Source: CAXBNB01 sp040151475
Lineage (GTDB): Bacteria > Bacteroidota > Bacteroidia > Cytophagales > Cyclobacteriaceae
Length of the DNA: 64,000 nt
Reading direction: 5' to 3'
Assembly (NCBI RefSeq): GCF_040151475.1
Contig: NZ_JBDKWG010000116.1
Span: 1 to 64,000 of the forward strand
In this document: positions 8,600 to 16,504 of the stretch, in pieces
How positions within the stretch are numbered: the stretch's first letter is position 1
Layout of the letters: each line of letters starts with the position of its first letter
Made by a program: the position numbers and the translations under genes
The notes under the pieces: model-generated
Database searches by the model: none
The model's input: only the letters and a program-made list of their open reading frames with translations
Told to the model about the DNA's origin: nothing

Positions 8600-9241
8600 A
8601 TGGCTAGAAGTAAATTAGGCGCATCATCCGAGGTGAATGCTGGCTCTATGGCCGATATTGCTTTTCTTTTATTGATTTTCTTTCTGGTTACCACAACCAT
8701 AGCAAACGATAAAGGAATTCTTATGCAGTTACCTCCAAAGCCGGATCCAAACGAACCGCCACCGGAAGTCAATAAAAATGACAGGAATATCTTTAAAATT
8801 TTAGCCAACTCAAAGGACATGCTTCTTGTAGAAGATGAGCCATTGACTGACGTTAGTGAATTGAAAGGTATGATTAAATCATTTGTTTTAAATTTTGGCA
8901 AACCATCTGCTGAGTATGTGACAATGTACAATAATTTGCCACCTACTTTGCGAAGTTATGTCAATGCCAATGGGAAAAGGCCTGACTCATCGGATGATCC
9001 GGGGGAAGCAGTGGTATCATTCAAGGCAGACAGAGGTACTACTTATGAATTGTATGTCAGGGTATTGGATGAAATCAATGCGGCATACAATGAATTATAT
9101 GGACAAAGGGTTGGTCTCACAGGAGAGGAGTTTCTACAGTTGGACAGAAGAAATCCTGAAGAAAAAGCTTTATACACTAAGGCCCGAGAAGGAATTCCAA
9201 GAGCGATTTCTATTGCAGAACCAAATAAAATAGGAGGGTAA
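8600..9241 (+). CDS. exbD: ExbD/TolR family protein, long form
   Basis: 213 residues, longer than the usual ~140. The single N-terminal TM helix carries the functional Asp: SMADIAFLLLIFFLVTTTIA. A proline-rich stretch (PPKPDPNEPPPEVNKND) then leads to the periplasmic domain. The middle and C-terminal part (~95-213) contain an extra insertion relative to standard ExbD, rich in charged residues. The gene begins one base after the small membrane protein gene and ends one base before the second exbD, indicating translational coupling. Two different ExbDs with one ExbB suggest a heteromeric ExbD dimer. Confidence 0.93.
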   Translation: MARSKLGASSEVNAGSMADIAFLLLIFFLVTTTIANDKGILMQLPPKPDPNEPPPEVNKNDRNIFKILANSKDMLLVEDEPLTDVSELKGMIKSFVLNFGKPSAEYVTMYNNLPPTLRSYVNANGKRPDSSDDPGEAVVSFKADRGTTYELYVRVLDEINAAYNELYGQRVGLTGEEFLQLDRRNPEEKALYTKAREGIPRAISIAEPNKIGG

Positions 9242-9242
9242 T

Positions 9243-9701
9243 ATGGCAAAGTTTAAAAAGAGTTCAAGTACATCGCAGGATATACCTACCGCAGCATTGC
9301 CGGATATTATTTTTATGTTATTGTTTTTCTTTATGGTAACAACTGTATTGAGAGAGACTACAATAATGGTGGAGCAAAAACTTCCCAAATCTACCCAATT
9401 AAATAAATTGGAAAGGAAATCTTTAGTAAGTTATGTGTATATTGGTAAGCCTAAACAGCCCAATTTATATGGTACTGAACCAAAGATTCAGGTCAACGAT
9501 GTGTTTATTGAGACAAAAGACATAGTAAGATTTGTGAACGTAGAGAAGGATAAGTTGAGTGAAGTTGAACGTGATCAGATTACAATGTCTATGAAAGTTG
9601 ATATTGAAGCGAAGATGGGTATTGTGTCCGACGTTCAGGAAGAATTTAGAGAAGCAAACGCAAGAAAGGTGTTATATAGTTCACTTAAACGAACAGACTG
9701 A
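9243..9701 (+). CDS. exbD: ExbD/TolR family protein, short form
   Basis: 152 residues, ordinary ExbD length. The N-terminal TM helix has the conserved Asp in ALPDIIFMLLFFFMVTTVLRE. The periplasmic domain follows with the strand pattern VSYVYIGKPK and a C-terminal SDVQEEFREANARKVLYSS helix. It is the last gene of the exbB operon; a strong intrinsic terminator begins 27 bases after its stop. The sequence differs strongly from the upstream ExbD, so the two are ancient paralogues rather than a recent duplication. Confidence 0.94.
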   Translation: MAKFKKSSSTSQDIPTAALPDIIFMLLFFFMVTTVLRETTIMVEQKLPKSTQLNKLERKSLVSYVYIGKPKQPNLYGTEPKIQVNDVFIETKDIVRFVNVEKDKLSEVERDQITMSMKVDIEAKMGIVSDVQEEFREANARKVLYSSLKRTD

Positions 9702-9727
9702 TACCATTTCAAACAGATATTTAAAGA

Positions 9728-9759
9728 GGGTCTTTCCTATTTGGATAGACCCTTTTTTT
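9728..9759 (+). terminator. Rho-independent terminator of the exbB operon
   Basis: GGGTCT (9728-9733) pairs with AGACCC (9747-9752), the stem can extend inward through TTTCC/TGGAT, and the hairpin is followed directly by seven T residues (9753-9759). It lies 27 bases after the exbD stop codon. Confidence 0.92.
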
Positions 9760-9931
9760 ATCCCTTTAGCATGAGCTTAGTTGAGATCACTTTCTTGACT
9801 ACTTTTAAAGTAGCAGGAAAATACCCTATCTTCGCAGGCTGCAAATTTGATTAACCCTATAAATGACATAATTCTACTCAGAGATTACCCAAAAATGAGA
9901 ATGATTTATTGTTAATTACTTATAGATTAAA

Positions 9932-11026
9932 ATGATTATAGGTTTATTAAAATGTACTGAGGAAAGTCTTGTTGGGCTTATACCAAATGTAGTTTCAAAA
10001 CTAAAAAAAGAAGGACATGATATCGTGTTTGAGCCTGGTGCAGGAAGTAGCTCTGATTACACTGATCAAGAGTACTTAAGTGCAGGAGCTACATCTCTTG
10101 AACGTAGGGAAATACTGATTAAAGCTGATGTTCTGATAACAGTATCGGGATTGAAGGCAGATGATCTGTCTGTAATAAATGATACTTCTTATGTTATAGG
10201 TAAGTTTAATTCGAATGTTGAATTGGTTGAGAAAATCAAAAGCAATGGAATTAAAGCATTTAGCCTGGACTTGTTGCCCAGAAGTACAATTGCACAGTCA
10301 ATGGACGTACTTTCCTCATTGGCTTCTTTATCTGGTTACAAGTCGATCATAACGGCAGCCGATAATTTTTCAGGTTATTTTCCTATGATGACTACTTCTG
10401 CCGGAACTATTCCACCTGCAAAGGTGCTCGTTTTAGGTGCAGGTGTTGCCGGACTCCAGGCAATTGCTACAGCCAGGAGACTGGGGGCAGTGGTTGAAGC
10501 ATTTGATGTCCGGTCTTCAGTAAAAGAAGAAGTACAAAGTTTAGGAGCAAAATTTATAGAAGTAGAAGGGAGTCAGGAAGATGTAAGTGCTGGTGGATAC
10601 GCAGTAAAGCAATCCGAAGAATACATCCAAAAGCAAAAGGAATTAATTCATGTTTCTGCTGCAAAAGCAGATGTTATTGTGACTACAGCCGCCATTCCCG
10701 GAAGAAAAGCCCCGTTGCTTATAGAGGATAGAACTGTCACCTCCATGAAAAAAGGAAGTGTAATTGTGGATTTGGCGGCAGCTACAGGTGGCAATTGTGC
10801 GCTTACTCAAAATGATAAAATTGTAGAAGTAGAAGGAGTTACCATAATAGGAGACTCAAGGCTTTATAATAAAATGGGTAAACAAGCCAGTTTGGTTTAC
10901 AGCAACAATGTTTTTAGCTTCTTAAAATTTGTATTTAAAGAAGGATTAGAAAATATTCCGTATGGCCATGAGATTGTTTCTAAAACCTTATTGACCACAA
11001 CTAAAACAGAAGCTGTTTCAGCTTAA
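9932..11026 (+). CDS. pntAA: NAD(P) transhydrogenase subunit alpha, part 1
   Basis: 364 residues forming the NAD(H)-binding domain I of proton-translocating transhydrogenase. It shares the alanine dehydrogenase fold: FEPGAGSSSDYTDQEYLSAGA, SLDLLPRSTIAQSMDVLSS, the Rossmann motif VLVLGAGVAGLQAIATARRLGA, the QSLGAKFIEVE segment, and VTTAAIPGRKAPLLI. It is followed by the small membrane subunit and subunit beta, so the enzyme is of the split three-polypeptide type seen in Rhodospirillum. The complex transfers hydride from NADH to NADP+ using the proton motive force and supplies NADPH. ATG at 9932 gives a full-length N-terminus. Confidence 0.96.
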   Translation: MIIGLLKCTEESLVGLIPNVVSKLKKEGHDIVFEPGAGSSSDYTDQEYLSAGATSLERREILIKADVLITVSGLKADDLSVINDTSYVIGKFNSNVELVEKIKSNGIKAFSLDLLPRSTIAQSMDVLSSLASLSGYKSIITAADNFSGYFPMMTTSAGTIPPAKVLVLGAGVAGLQAIATARRLGAVVEAFDVRSSVKEEVQSLGAKFIEVEGSQEDVSAGGYAVKQSEEYIQKQKELIHVSAAKADVIVTTAAIPGRKAPLLIEDRTVTSMKKGSVIVDLAAATGGNCALTQNDKIVEVEGVTIIGDSRLYNKMGKQASLVYSNNVFSFLKFVFKEGLENIPYGHEIVSKTLLTTTKTEAVSA

Positions 11027-11044
11027 TCACTTTATCATATTTTT

Positions 11045-11350
11045 ATGTTAGAAATTTTAGCTTATCTAAAGGCTAATGTATTAGCCATTAACCTTATTGT
11101 AATTACTATTTACCTGGGGTTCGAAATTATTTCCAAAGTACCTGCTGTACTTCACACTCCATTGATGTCGGGTTCTAATGCCATTAGTGGTATCGTGATC
11201 ATAGGTGCTATTATCCTCATGAGACAATCTGAAAGTAATGATTATTTATCGCTGACGGTGGGTTTTGTAGGAATAGTACTGGGAACTATTAATGTTGTGG
11301 GAGGACATGCAGTGACCAATCGTATGTTGGAAATGTTCAGAAAAAAATAA
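11045..11350 (+). CDS. pntAB: NAD(P) transhydrogenase subunit alpha, part 2 (membrane)
   Basis: 101 residues with three TM segments (~12-32, ~40-60, ~67-90). LGFEIISKVPAVLHTPLMSGSNAISGI is the highly conserved signature of the PntA C-terminal membrane domain, and VGFVGIVLGTINVVGGHAVTNRML is the second conserved half. It forms part of the proton channel (domain II) with the N-terminal part of PntB. It lies 18 bases after pntAA and 2 bases before pntB. Confidence 0.96.
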   Translation: MLEILAYLKANVLAINLIVITIYLGFEIISKVPAVLHTPLMSGSNAISGIVIIGAIILMRQSESNDYLSLTVGFVGIVLGTINVVGGHAVTNRMLEMFRKK

Positions 11351-11352
11351 GA

Positions 11353-12729
11353 ATGGAAAATATAGACTTATTGTATATTGTTTCGACAGTATTATTAATT
11401 ATTGGATTGAGAAAACTAAGTAGCCCTGCTACAGCAAGGAAGGGTAACATACTGGCCGCTTATGGCATGGCTTTGGCAATAGTAGTTACCATTCTCAGTC
11501 CCATAGAAGGAGATCATGGCAATTATCTGTTGATCATAGCAGCCATAGTGTTGGGTTCTGTTATTGGTTTGATTTTTTCAAAGAAAGTAGAGATGACCGC
11601 CATGCCGGAGTTGGTGTCACTTTTCAATGGATTTGGTGGTGCATGTGCTGTGTGTATTTCTATTATAGAGGTTTACAAATTCAATGCATCTACCAGCATT
11701 GGAATAGCTGCTACTACATACCTTGCCCTTTTTGTTGGAGGAATTGCTTTTACGGGAAGCTTGGTAGCTTATGGTAAGTTGACAGGAAAAGTGAAGGATT
11801 GGAGAGGGGCATTTGCATCCTATTTCAATCTTATATGGTTGATAGTATGTGTTGGACTTATTGTATATCAAATCATTTTCCCTGCACAAAATGAATGGCT
11901 TCCTTTGGTAGTGCTTGCCATTTCATTGGTTTATGGGTTGACCTTCGTTTTGCCAATTGGTGGAGCGGATATGCCCGTTGTGATCTCATTGCTCAATGCA
12001 TTTACCGGAATTGCCGCTGCTTTGGCAGGAATGGTTTACGACAATATGGTGATGTTACTTGGTGGAATACTTGTTGGGTCTTCAGGTACAATACTTACAG
12101 TATTGATGTGTGAGGCAATGAATAGGTCATTGTTTAGTGTCATTATTGGAGGGTTTGGGAGTACTGCAACGAGCGCAGTTGCTGATGAAGAAGGAGTAGT
12201 GAAAGAAGCTTCATTGGTAGATACGGCAATAATGATGAGGTATGCACAAAATGTGATGGTTATTCCCGGTTATGGAATGGCGGTGGCACAAGCACAAAAG
12301 ATTTGTAAAGATTTGGATAAATCATTGTCCGAACGAGGTGTGAATGTGCATTATGCCATTCATCCTGTGGCAGGTAGAATGCCTGGCCACATGAATGTAT
12401 TGTTGGCAGAAGCAGATGTGCCATACAATAAACTCATTGACCTGGATGATGCCAATGAAATGTTTAAAGATTCGGATGTCAGTCTTGTGGTAGGTGCTAA
12501 TGATGTGGTAAACCCTGCTGCTATGGATGATCCGTCCAGCCCCATATATGGTATGCCCGTTTTGGAAATATTACATTCTAAAAATGTGATTGTACTCAAG
12601 AGAAGTATGAACAAAGGGTATTCCGGTATTGAAAATCCACTGTTTTTCCATGATAAGACCAAGATGTTGTTTGGAGATGCCAAGAGTTCTTTAGAACTGT
12701 TAAATACTGAAATAAAGGGAATGGATTGA
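11353..12729 (+). CDS. pntB: NAD(P) transhydrogenase subunit beta
   Basis: 458 residues, normal for PntB. The N-terminal ~270 residues hold eight or nine TM helices (with MPELVSLFNGFGGACA, ASYFNLIWL and GGADMPVVISLLNAFTGIAAALAG). The C-terminal domain III binds NADP(H): VIPGYGMAVAQAQ, YAIHPVAGRMPGHMNVLLAEA, VVGANDVVNPAA, VLKRSMNKGYSGIENPLFF and KTKMLFGDAK are all intact. With the two alpha parts it forms a complete, apparently functional enzyme in the inner membrane. It is the last gene of this operon. Confidence 0.97.
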   Translation: MENIDLLYIVSTVLLIIGLRKLSSPATARKGNILAAYGMALAIVVTILSPIEGDHGNYLLIIAAIVLGSVIGLIFSKKVEMTAMPELVSLFNGFGGACAVCISIIEVYKFNASTSIGIAATTYLALFVGGIAFTGSLVAYGKLTGKVKDWRGAFASYFNLIWLIVCVGLIVYQIIFPAQNEWLPLVVLAISLVYGLTFVLPIGGADMPVVISLLNAFTGIAAALAGMVYDNMVMLLGGILVGSSGTILTVLMCEAMNRSLFSVIIGGFGSTATSAVADEEGVVKEASLVDTAIMMRYAQNVMVIPGYGMAVAQAQKICKDLDKSLSERGVNVHYAIHPVAGRMPGHMNVLLAEADVPYNKLIDLDDANEMFKDSDVSLVVGANDVVNPAAMDDPSSPIYGMPVLEILHSKNVIVLKRSMNKGYSGIENPLFFHDKTKMLFGDAKSSLELLNTEIKGMD

Positions 12730-12787
12730 TGCAATGTTTAGTTTAGCAGAACACATACTGATACTTTAGAATTAACAACAGTACCCA

Positions 12788-14227
12788 ATGCCTGAAATTA
12801 ACTACTCTCAAACTTCATTTTCTTATAAAGGGAAAATTGTACTTTCAGACATTTCTTTTTCAATAAAAGACAAACAGCACTGTGGTATAGTAGGAGCTAT
12901 AGGAAGTGGTAAAACCATGTTGCTGAAGAGTTTGACGGGTATTCTTCCACTTAGGGAAGGAGCAAGGACATTCAGGGTAGATGGTGTTGAGGTTTCACCA
13001 TATGAGTTTTCATGCCTGGTGGAGTCGGTAGAATCTTCTGACAGCAATAAGTTTTTTAAGCCTGCCAGTCATTTTTACCAGCAGCGCTATCAATCATTGG
13101 AAGACGATGAATCTAGAAGTTTATTGGTTAAAGAGTATCTGGAGCTTCTCAGAATTGATCTTTCTGATACTAATGTATCGGGTATTATTGCAAAAGGCAG
13201 GATAACAGAATTATTGGATCGGAAGCTGATTCACCTGTCTAGCGGTCAAAGGAAAAGACTTCAGTTGACCATTGCAATTACTAAGAAACCCAGAATATTG
13301 CTGTTGGATTGGCCTTATACCGGTTTGGACTCATCTACCAGAGCATATTTGAATGATTGGCTTCAAGAAGTCACCGATCAATACGGGATTCAACTGATCA
13401 TAGTTGCTAATAGAAAAGACTTGCCGGATTTTATAGATACCGTTGTAGAGCTTGAAAACAGGCCTAAAACAGCTTCGTCAGATTCAAATCTAGCCTTAGA
13501 TCAGTTGATTGAAAGCTGGAAGAGAAGTGCATCTCAATTACGTTTTGATTCGATGATTTGTATGAAGGAGGTATTGTTGGGATATGGAGATGTACAGATC
13601 TTGAAAGGGGTGAACTGGGAGGTGAAGCAAGGAGAACTAATAGGGTTGCAAGGCGAAAATGGTTCAGGAAAATCATCACTTTTGAGTTTGGTTTACGGAG
13701 ATAATCCATTGGCTTATAATAAGGAAATTTACCTTTTCGATAGAAAACGGGGTACGGGGGAGAGTATCTGGGACATAAAAAAGAACATAGGATTTATTTC
13801 TTCGGAATTCCACCTTTATATGAGTGATAACATCACTTGTGAGAAACTTGTTGCTACAGGATATTTTGATCAATTATTCATTCCCAGAAAATTAACTGAA
13901 CTGGAGCAGGTGACTATAGATTTATTTTTTGATTATTATGGGGTTCAAGACCTGAAAAAGAAGTTTTTCGATCAAATTTCTATAGGAGAACAACGGTTGG
14001 TATTATTGATCAGGGCTTTTATAAAGAACCCATTGTTACTTTTATTGGATGAACCTTTCCATGGTTTTGATGAAAATACTATAGCAAAATCAAATTTGTT
14101 GATCGAAAAAATGGTTGAGTATTCAGGCACTACTTTGGTTTTTATCAGCCATGATAAACAAGTAATGCCTGACATTATTAATAAATACTATCTGCTACAA
14201 GAAGGTACTATACATCAAATAAATTAG
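12788..14227 (+). CDS. Tandem ABC ATPase protein, ModF-like
   Basis: 479 residues with two ABC nucleotide-binding domains and no TM segments, the layout of ModF/PhrA-like proteins. Domain 1: Walker A GAIGSGKT at ~37-44, signature LSSGQRKRL, Walker B ILLLDWPYTGLD. Domain 2: Walker A GENGSGKSS, a degenerate signature ISIGEQRLV, Walker B LLLLLDEPFHGFD, and the H-loop VFISHD. The Glu after Walker B is Trp in domain 1, so site 1 may bind but not hydrolyse ATP well. No permease or binding-protein gene is adjacent, so the substrate and even a transport role are unknown; molybdate is only suggested by family resemblance. Confidence 0.85.
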   Translation: MPEINYSQTSFSYKGKIVLSDISFSIKDKQHCGIVGAIGSGKTMLLKSLTGILPLREGARTFRVDGVEVSPYEFSCLVESVESSDSNKFFKPASHFYQQRYQSLEDDESRSLLVKEYLELLRIDLSDTNVSGIIAKGRITELLDRKLIHLSSGQRKRLQLTIAITKKPRILLLDWPYTGLDSSTRAYLNDWLQEVTDQYGIQLIIVANRKDLPDFIDTVVELENRPKTASSDSNLALDQLIESWKRSASQLRFDSMICMKEVLLGYGDVQILKGVNWEVKQGELIGLQGENGSGKSSLLSLVYGDNPLAYNKEIYLFDRKRGTGESIWDIKKNIGFISSEFHLYMSDNITCEKLVATGYFDQLFIPRKLTELEQVTIDLFFDYYGVQDLKKKFFDQISIGEQRLVLLIRAFIKNPLLLLLDEPFHGFDENTIAKSNLLIEKMVEYSGTTLVFISHDKQVMPDIINKYYLLQEGTIHQIN

Positions 14228-14324
14228 TGCTTCTAAAAAACATCCGGATAGTTATATAACAAACATAAATTTTGTATATCAAGGCATTGTGTTATATTTT
14301 TATACACAGTGTGGTAATTGAAAC

Positions 14325-14348
14325 CCACGGTAATTTATTATACCGTGG
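14325..14348 (+). terminator. Hairpin downstream of the ABC ATPase
   Basis: CCACGGTA (14325-14332) pairs perfectly with TACCGTGG (14341-14348), flanked by AAA and TTT that extend the stem; the loop is ATTTATTA-like. There is no long T-run after it, so it is a weak or factor-assisted terminator candidate ~100 bases after the stop codon. The remaining 147 bases to the next start hold no evident gene. Confidence 0.5.
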
Positions 14349-14495
14349 TTTCGGGTTATTGTAGTTCATTCTATACCCACTACCACGTAGTACAATACCT
14401 TCATTGGGGTATTGCACCAACATAAGACTAAATCTAAATTTGAACATGTATTAACCTCTATTATCAATCAATATTATATTTTAACATTTATACTC

Positions 14496-16406
14496 ATGAA
14501 AACCTCTTACTTAAAACTTTCATTATTGCTCTTGACTATTGTCATAATGTCAAGCATGGCGCAGGCGCAGGATGCCCTTTGGCAACTGGACTTTGACAAA
14601 GAAATAGTATTTAATCAAAATACTGATGCCGGAATTCTATTAGTTGGCACAAGCGATTGGAGCCTTCATGGTGTTGATAGTCGCGACGGAAACAAACTAT
14701 GGACCAGTGAGATTATGGATGGAGCAAAGCAGGTGCGAGGTGCCGATGGAAAGAAAATTGACGCAGCAACAGCTTTTAAAGACTTTGTAAGTGTATTGGA
14801 GGATCCTGATTTTCCAGAGATTTCCGACTTTATAGAGATTAAATATAAAGATGCAACAGGCATGTATAAAAATTATGCTGTTATCAATTTACGAACTGGT
14901 GCTGAAGTAATGAGCCCGGAAAAGGCCGAAATGCCGATTACGAAATTTCTGGGAAAAGAGATGATTACATTCAACTACAACGGTACGGGTTATATACCAC
15001 AGCTTAGGATGATCATCATTTCAGCTTCATGGCAGGATTTTGCCCAAAAGGGAGCACCGTGGATGAATATTACTAAAATGGTAGAATTGCCTAGTGCTAA
15101 GGTGATTTGGACTAACAATGAAGTGGCTGTGGATGGTTATCCTTATGTGATGGAAAACGGTGATATTGTGCTGCCTGGTAAGTTTAATATCGCCAGAATG
15201 GAATCTAAAACAGGAAAGGTGAAATGGTACAATGCACCTTCTGAAAAAAATCAGACTTATGAAAGCTTCGATTTAAGCCTTGATTTGACTACTGGATATT
15301 TCTTTGAGAAAAAGAAAAATAACGGAGCACTTTTGGCTGTCGATATGGCTTCCGGTAAGAAAATTTGGGAGCAAGAAATGAAATTGAAAGAAGTGCCAGC
15401 TATGTCAGCAATGGGGTATGGAGTAGTTGTGATAGATGATAAAAACTTTACGTTGTATGATCTTGCTTCAGGAGCAGAAAAATGGGTAGCTAAGAAAATT
15501 GATGGTTACGTAATTGACCTGGGTGACAATGGAATTGCGGCTACTTCTAAAGGAAAAAGATTGGTACTGTTGGATAAAGAGACCGGAAATGTAGTTTGGG
15601 ATGAGAAAATTCAGGGAATACAGATTGATCAGATTGCAGCAAAAGGTATCATGTATTCTGATGTAAAAGGAAGGTTGGGTTTTATTCAGTATGATGGTCA
15701 AAAGATTTGGGATAAAAAAGGAATGCTTGAAGTACCAACATTGAGATACAAGCCTGAATTCACCAAAGAGATTATGTACATAGATGGCGATTTGTACGAA
15801 GTAGATTTAATGACTGGAGATTATTCAGTATTGAAAGCCAAGCTGGACAAAGAATTTGACAAAGAAGATACTCCTAATAATATAGAATTAGTAGAAGGAG
15901 GATACTTGATCTCCAGCGATCAGGCACTTTTGATGCTTGAAAAAGATGGTTCAATCAGATTTAAAAAATATTGGGAAGCACCGGGCCTAAGTATGGCTGC
16001 AAAAATTGCCTTGAGAGTAGGACAGGCGGCAGCCATTGCTATGGCAGCAAGCGCAGCAGTAGAGTCTAGCCGTCACAAAACCGCATATGGTGGAGATACC
16101 TACTACAGCAAAATGTACGCACAGCAGGCTGATGACTGGGCAGCTATAGCAGGTATGGCTGGTGCTGCAACTAAGCAAAAATTTAGTGCTACAGTTTCTA
16201 AAGGTAATATTCGAATGATCCTTACCAGAGTAGGAGAAGGAGGCCAGGGAAAAAGTTCTGGATTGATGAAAGTGGATAAGAGAACCGGAGAAGAAATGGG
16301 CTCATTGCTACTTGGTGATAAAAAACCAATATACGACTATGACCCTGTTTCTGGGCAGGTATTTTTCAAAGCTGACAACAAACAAATAATAAGTTATAGT
16401 TTTTAA
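14496..16406 (+). CDS. Secreted PQQ-like beta-propeller protein
   Basis: 636 residues from ATG at 14496, where MKTSYLKLSLLLLTIVIMSS...AQAQ forms a signal peptide; an in-frame ATG at 14412 gives an implausible 28-residue extension. The body is built of PQQ/quinoprotein-like propeller blades with repeated G-x-x-x-W units: DSRDGNKLWTSEI, ESKTGKVKWYNAP, DMASGKKIWEQEM, DLASGAEKWVAKK, DKETGNVVWDEKI, VDKRTGEEMGS. No PQQ-ligand set was identified, so it is probably a structural or binding propeller. A striking Ala-rich segment (~residues 500-560) interrupts the C-terminal part. It lies just upstream of the WD40-caspase gene but is separated from it by a likely terminator. Confidence 0.85.
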   Translation: MKTSYLKLSLLLLTIVIMSSMAQAQDALWQLDFDKEIVFNQNTDAGILLVGTSDWSLHGVDSRDGNKLWTSEIMDGAKQVRGADGKKIDAATAFKDFVSVLEDPDFPEISDFIEIKYKDATGMYKNYAVINLRTGAEVMSPEKAEMPITKFLGKEMITFNYNGTGYIPQLRMIIISASWQDFAQKGAPWMNITKMVELPSAKVIWTNNEVAVDGYPYVMENGDIVLPGKFNIARMESKTGKVKWYNAPSEKNQTYESFDLSLDLTTGYFFEKKKNNGALLAVDMASGKKIWEQEMKLKEVPAMSAMGYGVVVIDDKNFTLYDLASGAEKWVAKKIDGYVIDLGDNGIAATSKGKRLVLLDKETGNVVWDEKIQGIQIDQIAAKGIMYSDVKGRLGFIQYDGQKIWDKKGMLEVPTLRYKPEFTKEIMYIDGDLYEVDLMTGDYSVLKAKLDKEFDKEDTPNNIELVEGGYLISSDQALLMLEKDGSIRFKKYWEAPGLSMAAKIALRVGQAAAIAMAASAAVESSRHKTAYGGDTYYSKMYAQQADDWAAIAGMAGAATKQKFSATVSKGNIRMILTRVGEGGQGKSSGLMKVDKRTGEEMGSLLLGDKKPIYDYDPVSGQVFFKADNKQIISYSF

Positions 16407-16430
16407 GAAAGAATTCATAGCTAACCTATA

Positions 16431-16490
16431 GTCCATAGTTGATTTAAAAAAGTCTTAATTGGACGATCGACTATGGATTGGTTTTTTATT
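16431..16490 (+). terminator. Terminator between propeller gene and WD40-caspase gene
   Basis: CCATAGTTGAT (16433-16443) pairs with ATCGACTATGG (16466-16476), an 11-bp stem with one G-T pair, followed a few bases later by TTTTTT (16481-16486). It lies 26 bases after the propeller stop and ends ~15 bases before the next ATG, so it should at least reduce readthrough. Confidence 0.65.
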
Positions 16491-16504
16491 TAAACAATAC
16501 AAAT

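Noticed and set aside
8500..8931. 143-codon minus-strand frame over exbD
   Set aside because: It overlaps two well-supported plus-strand genes and shows no family features.
9795..9834. Promoter TTG...TATCTTCG before pntAA
   Set aside because: The -7-like box is reasonable but the 29-base spacing to the TTG is too long for the known Bacteroidota promoter.
14412..14495. Upstream ATG as start of the propeller protein
   Set aside because: The extra 28 residues would bury the evident signal peptide that begins at 14496.
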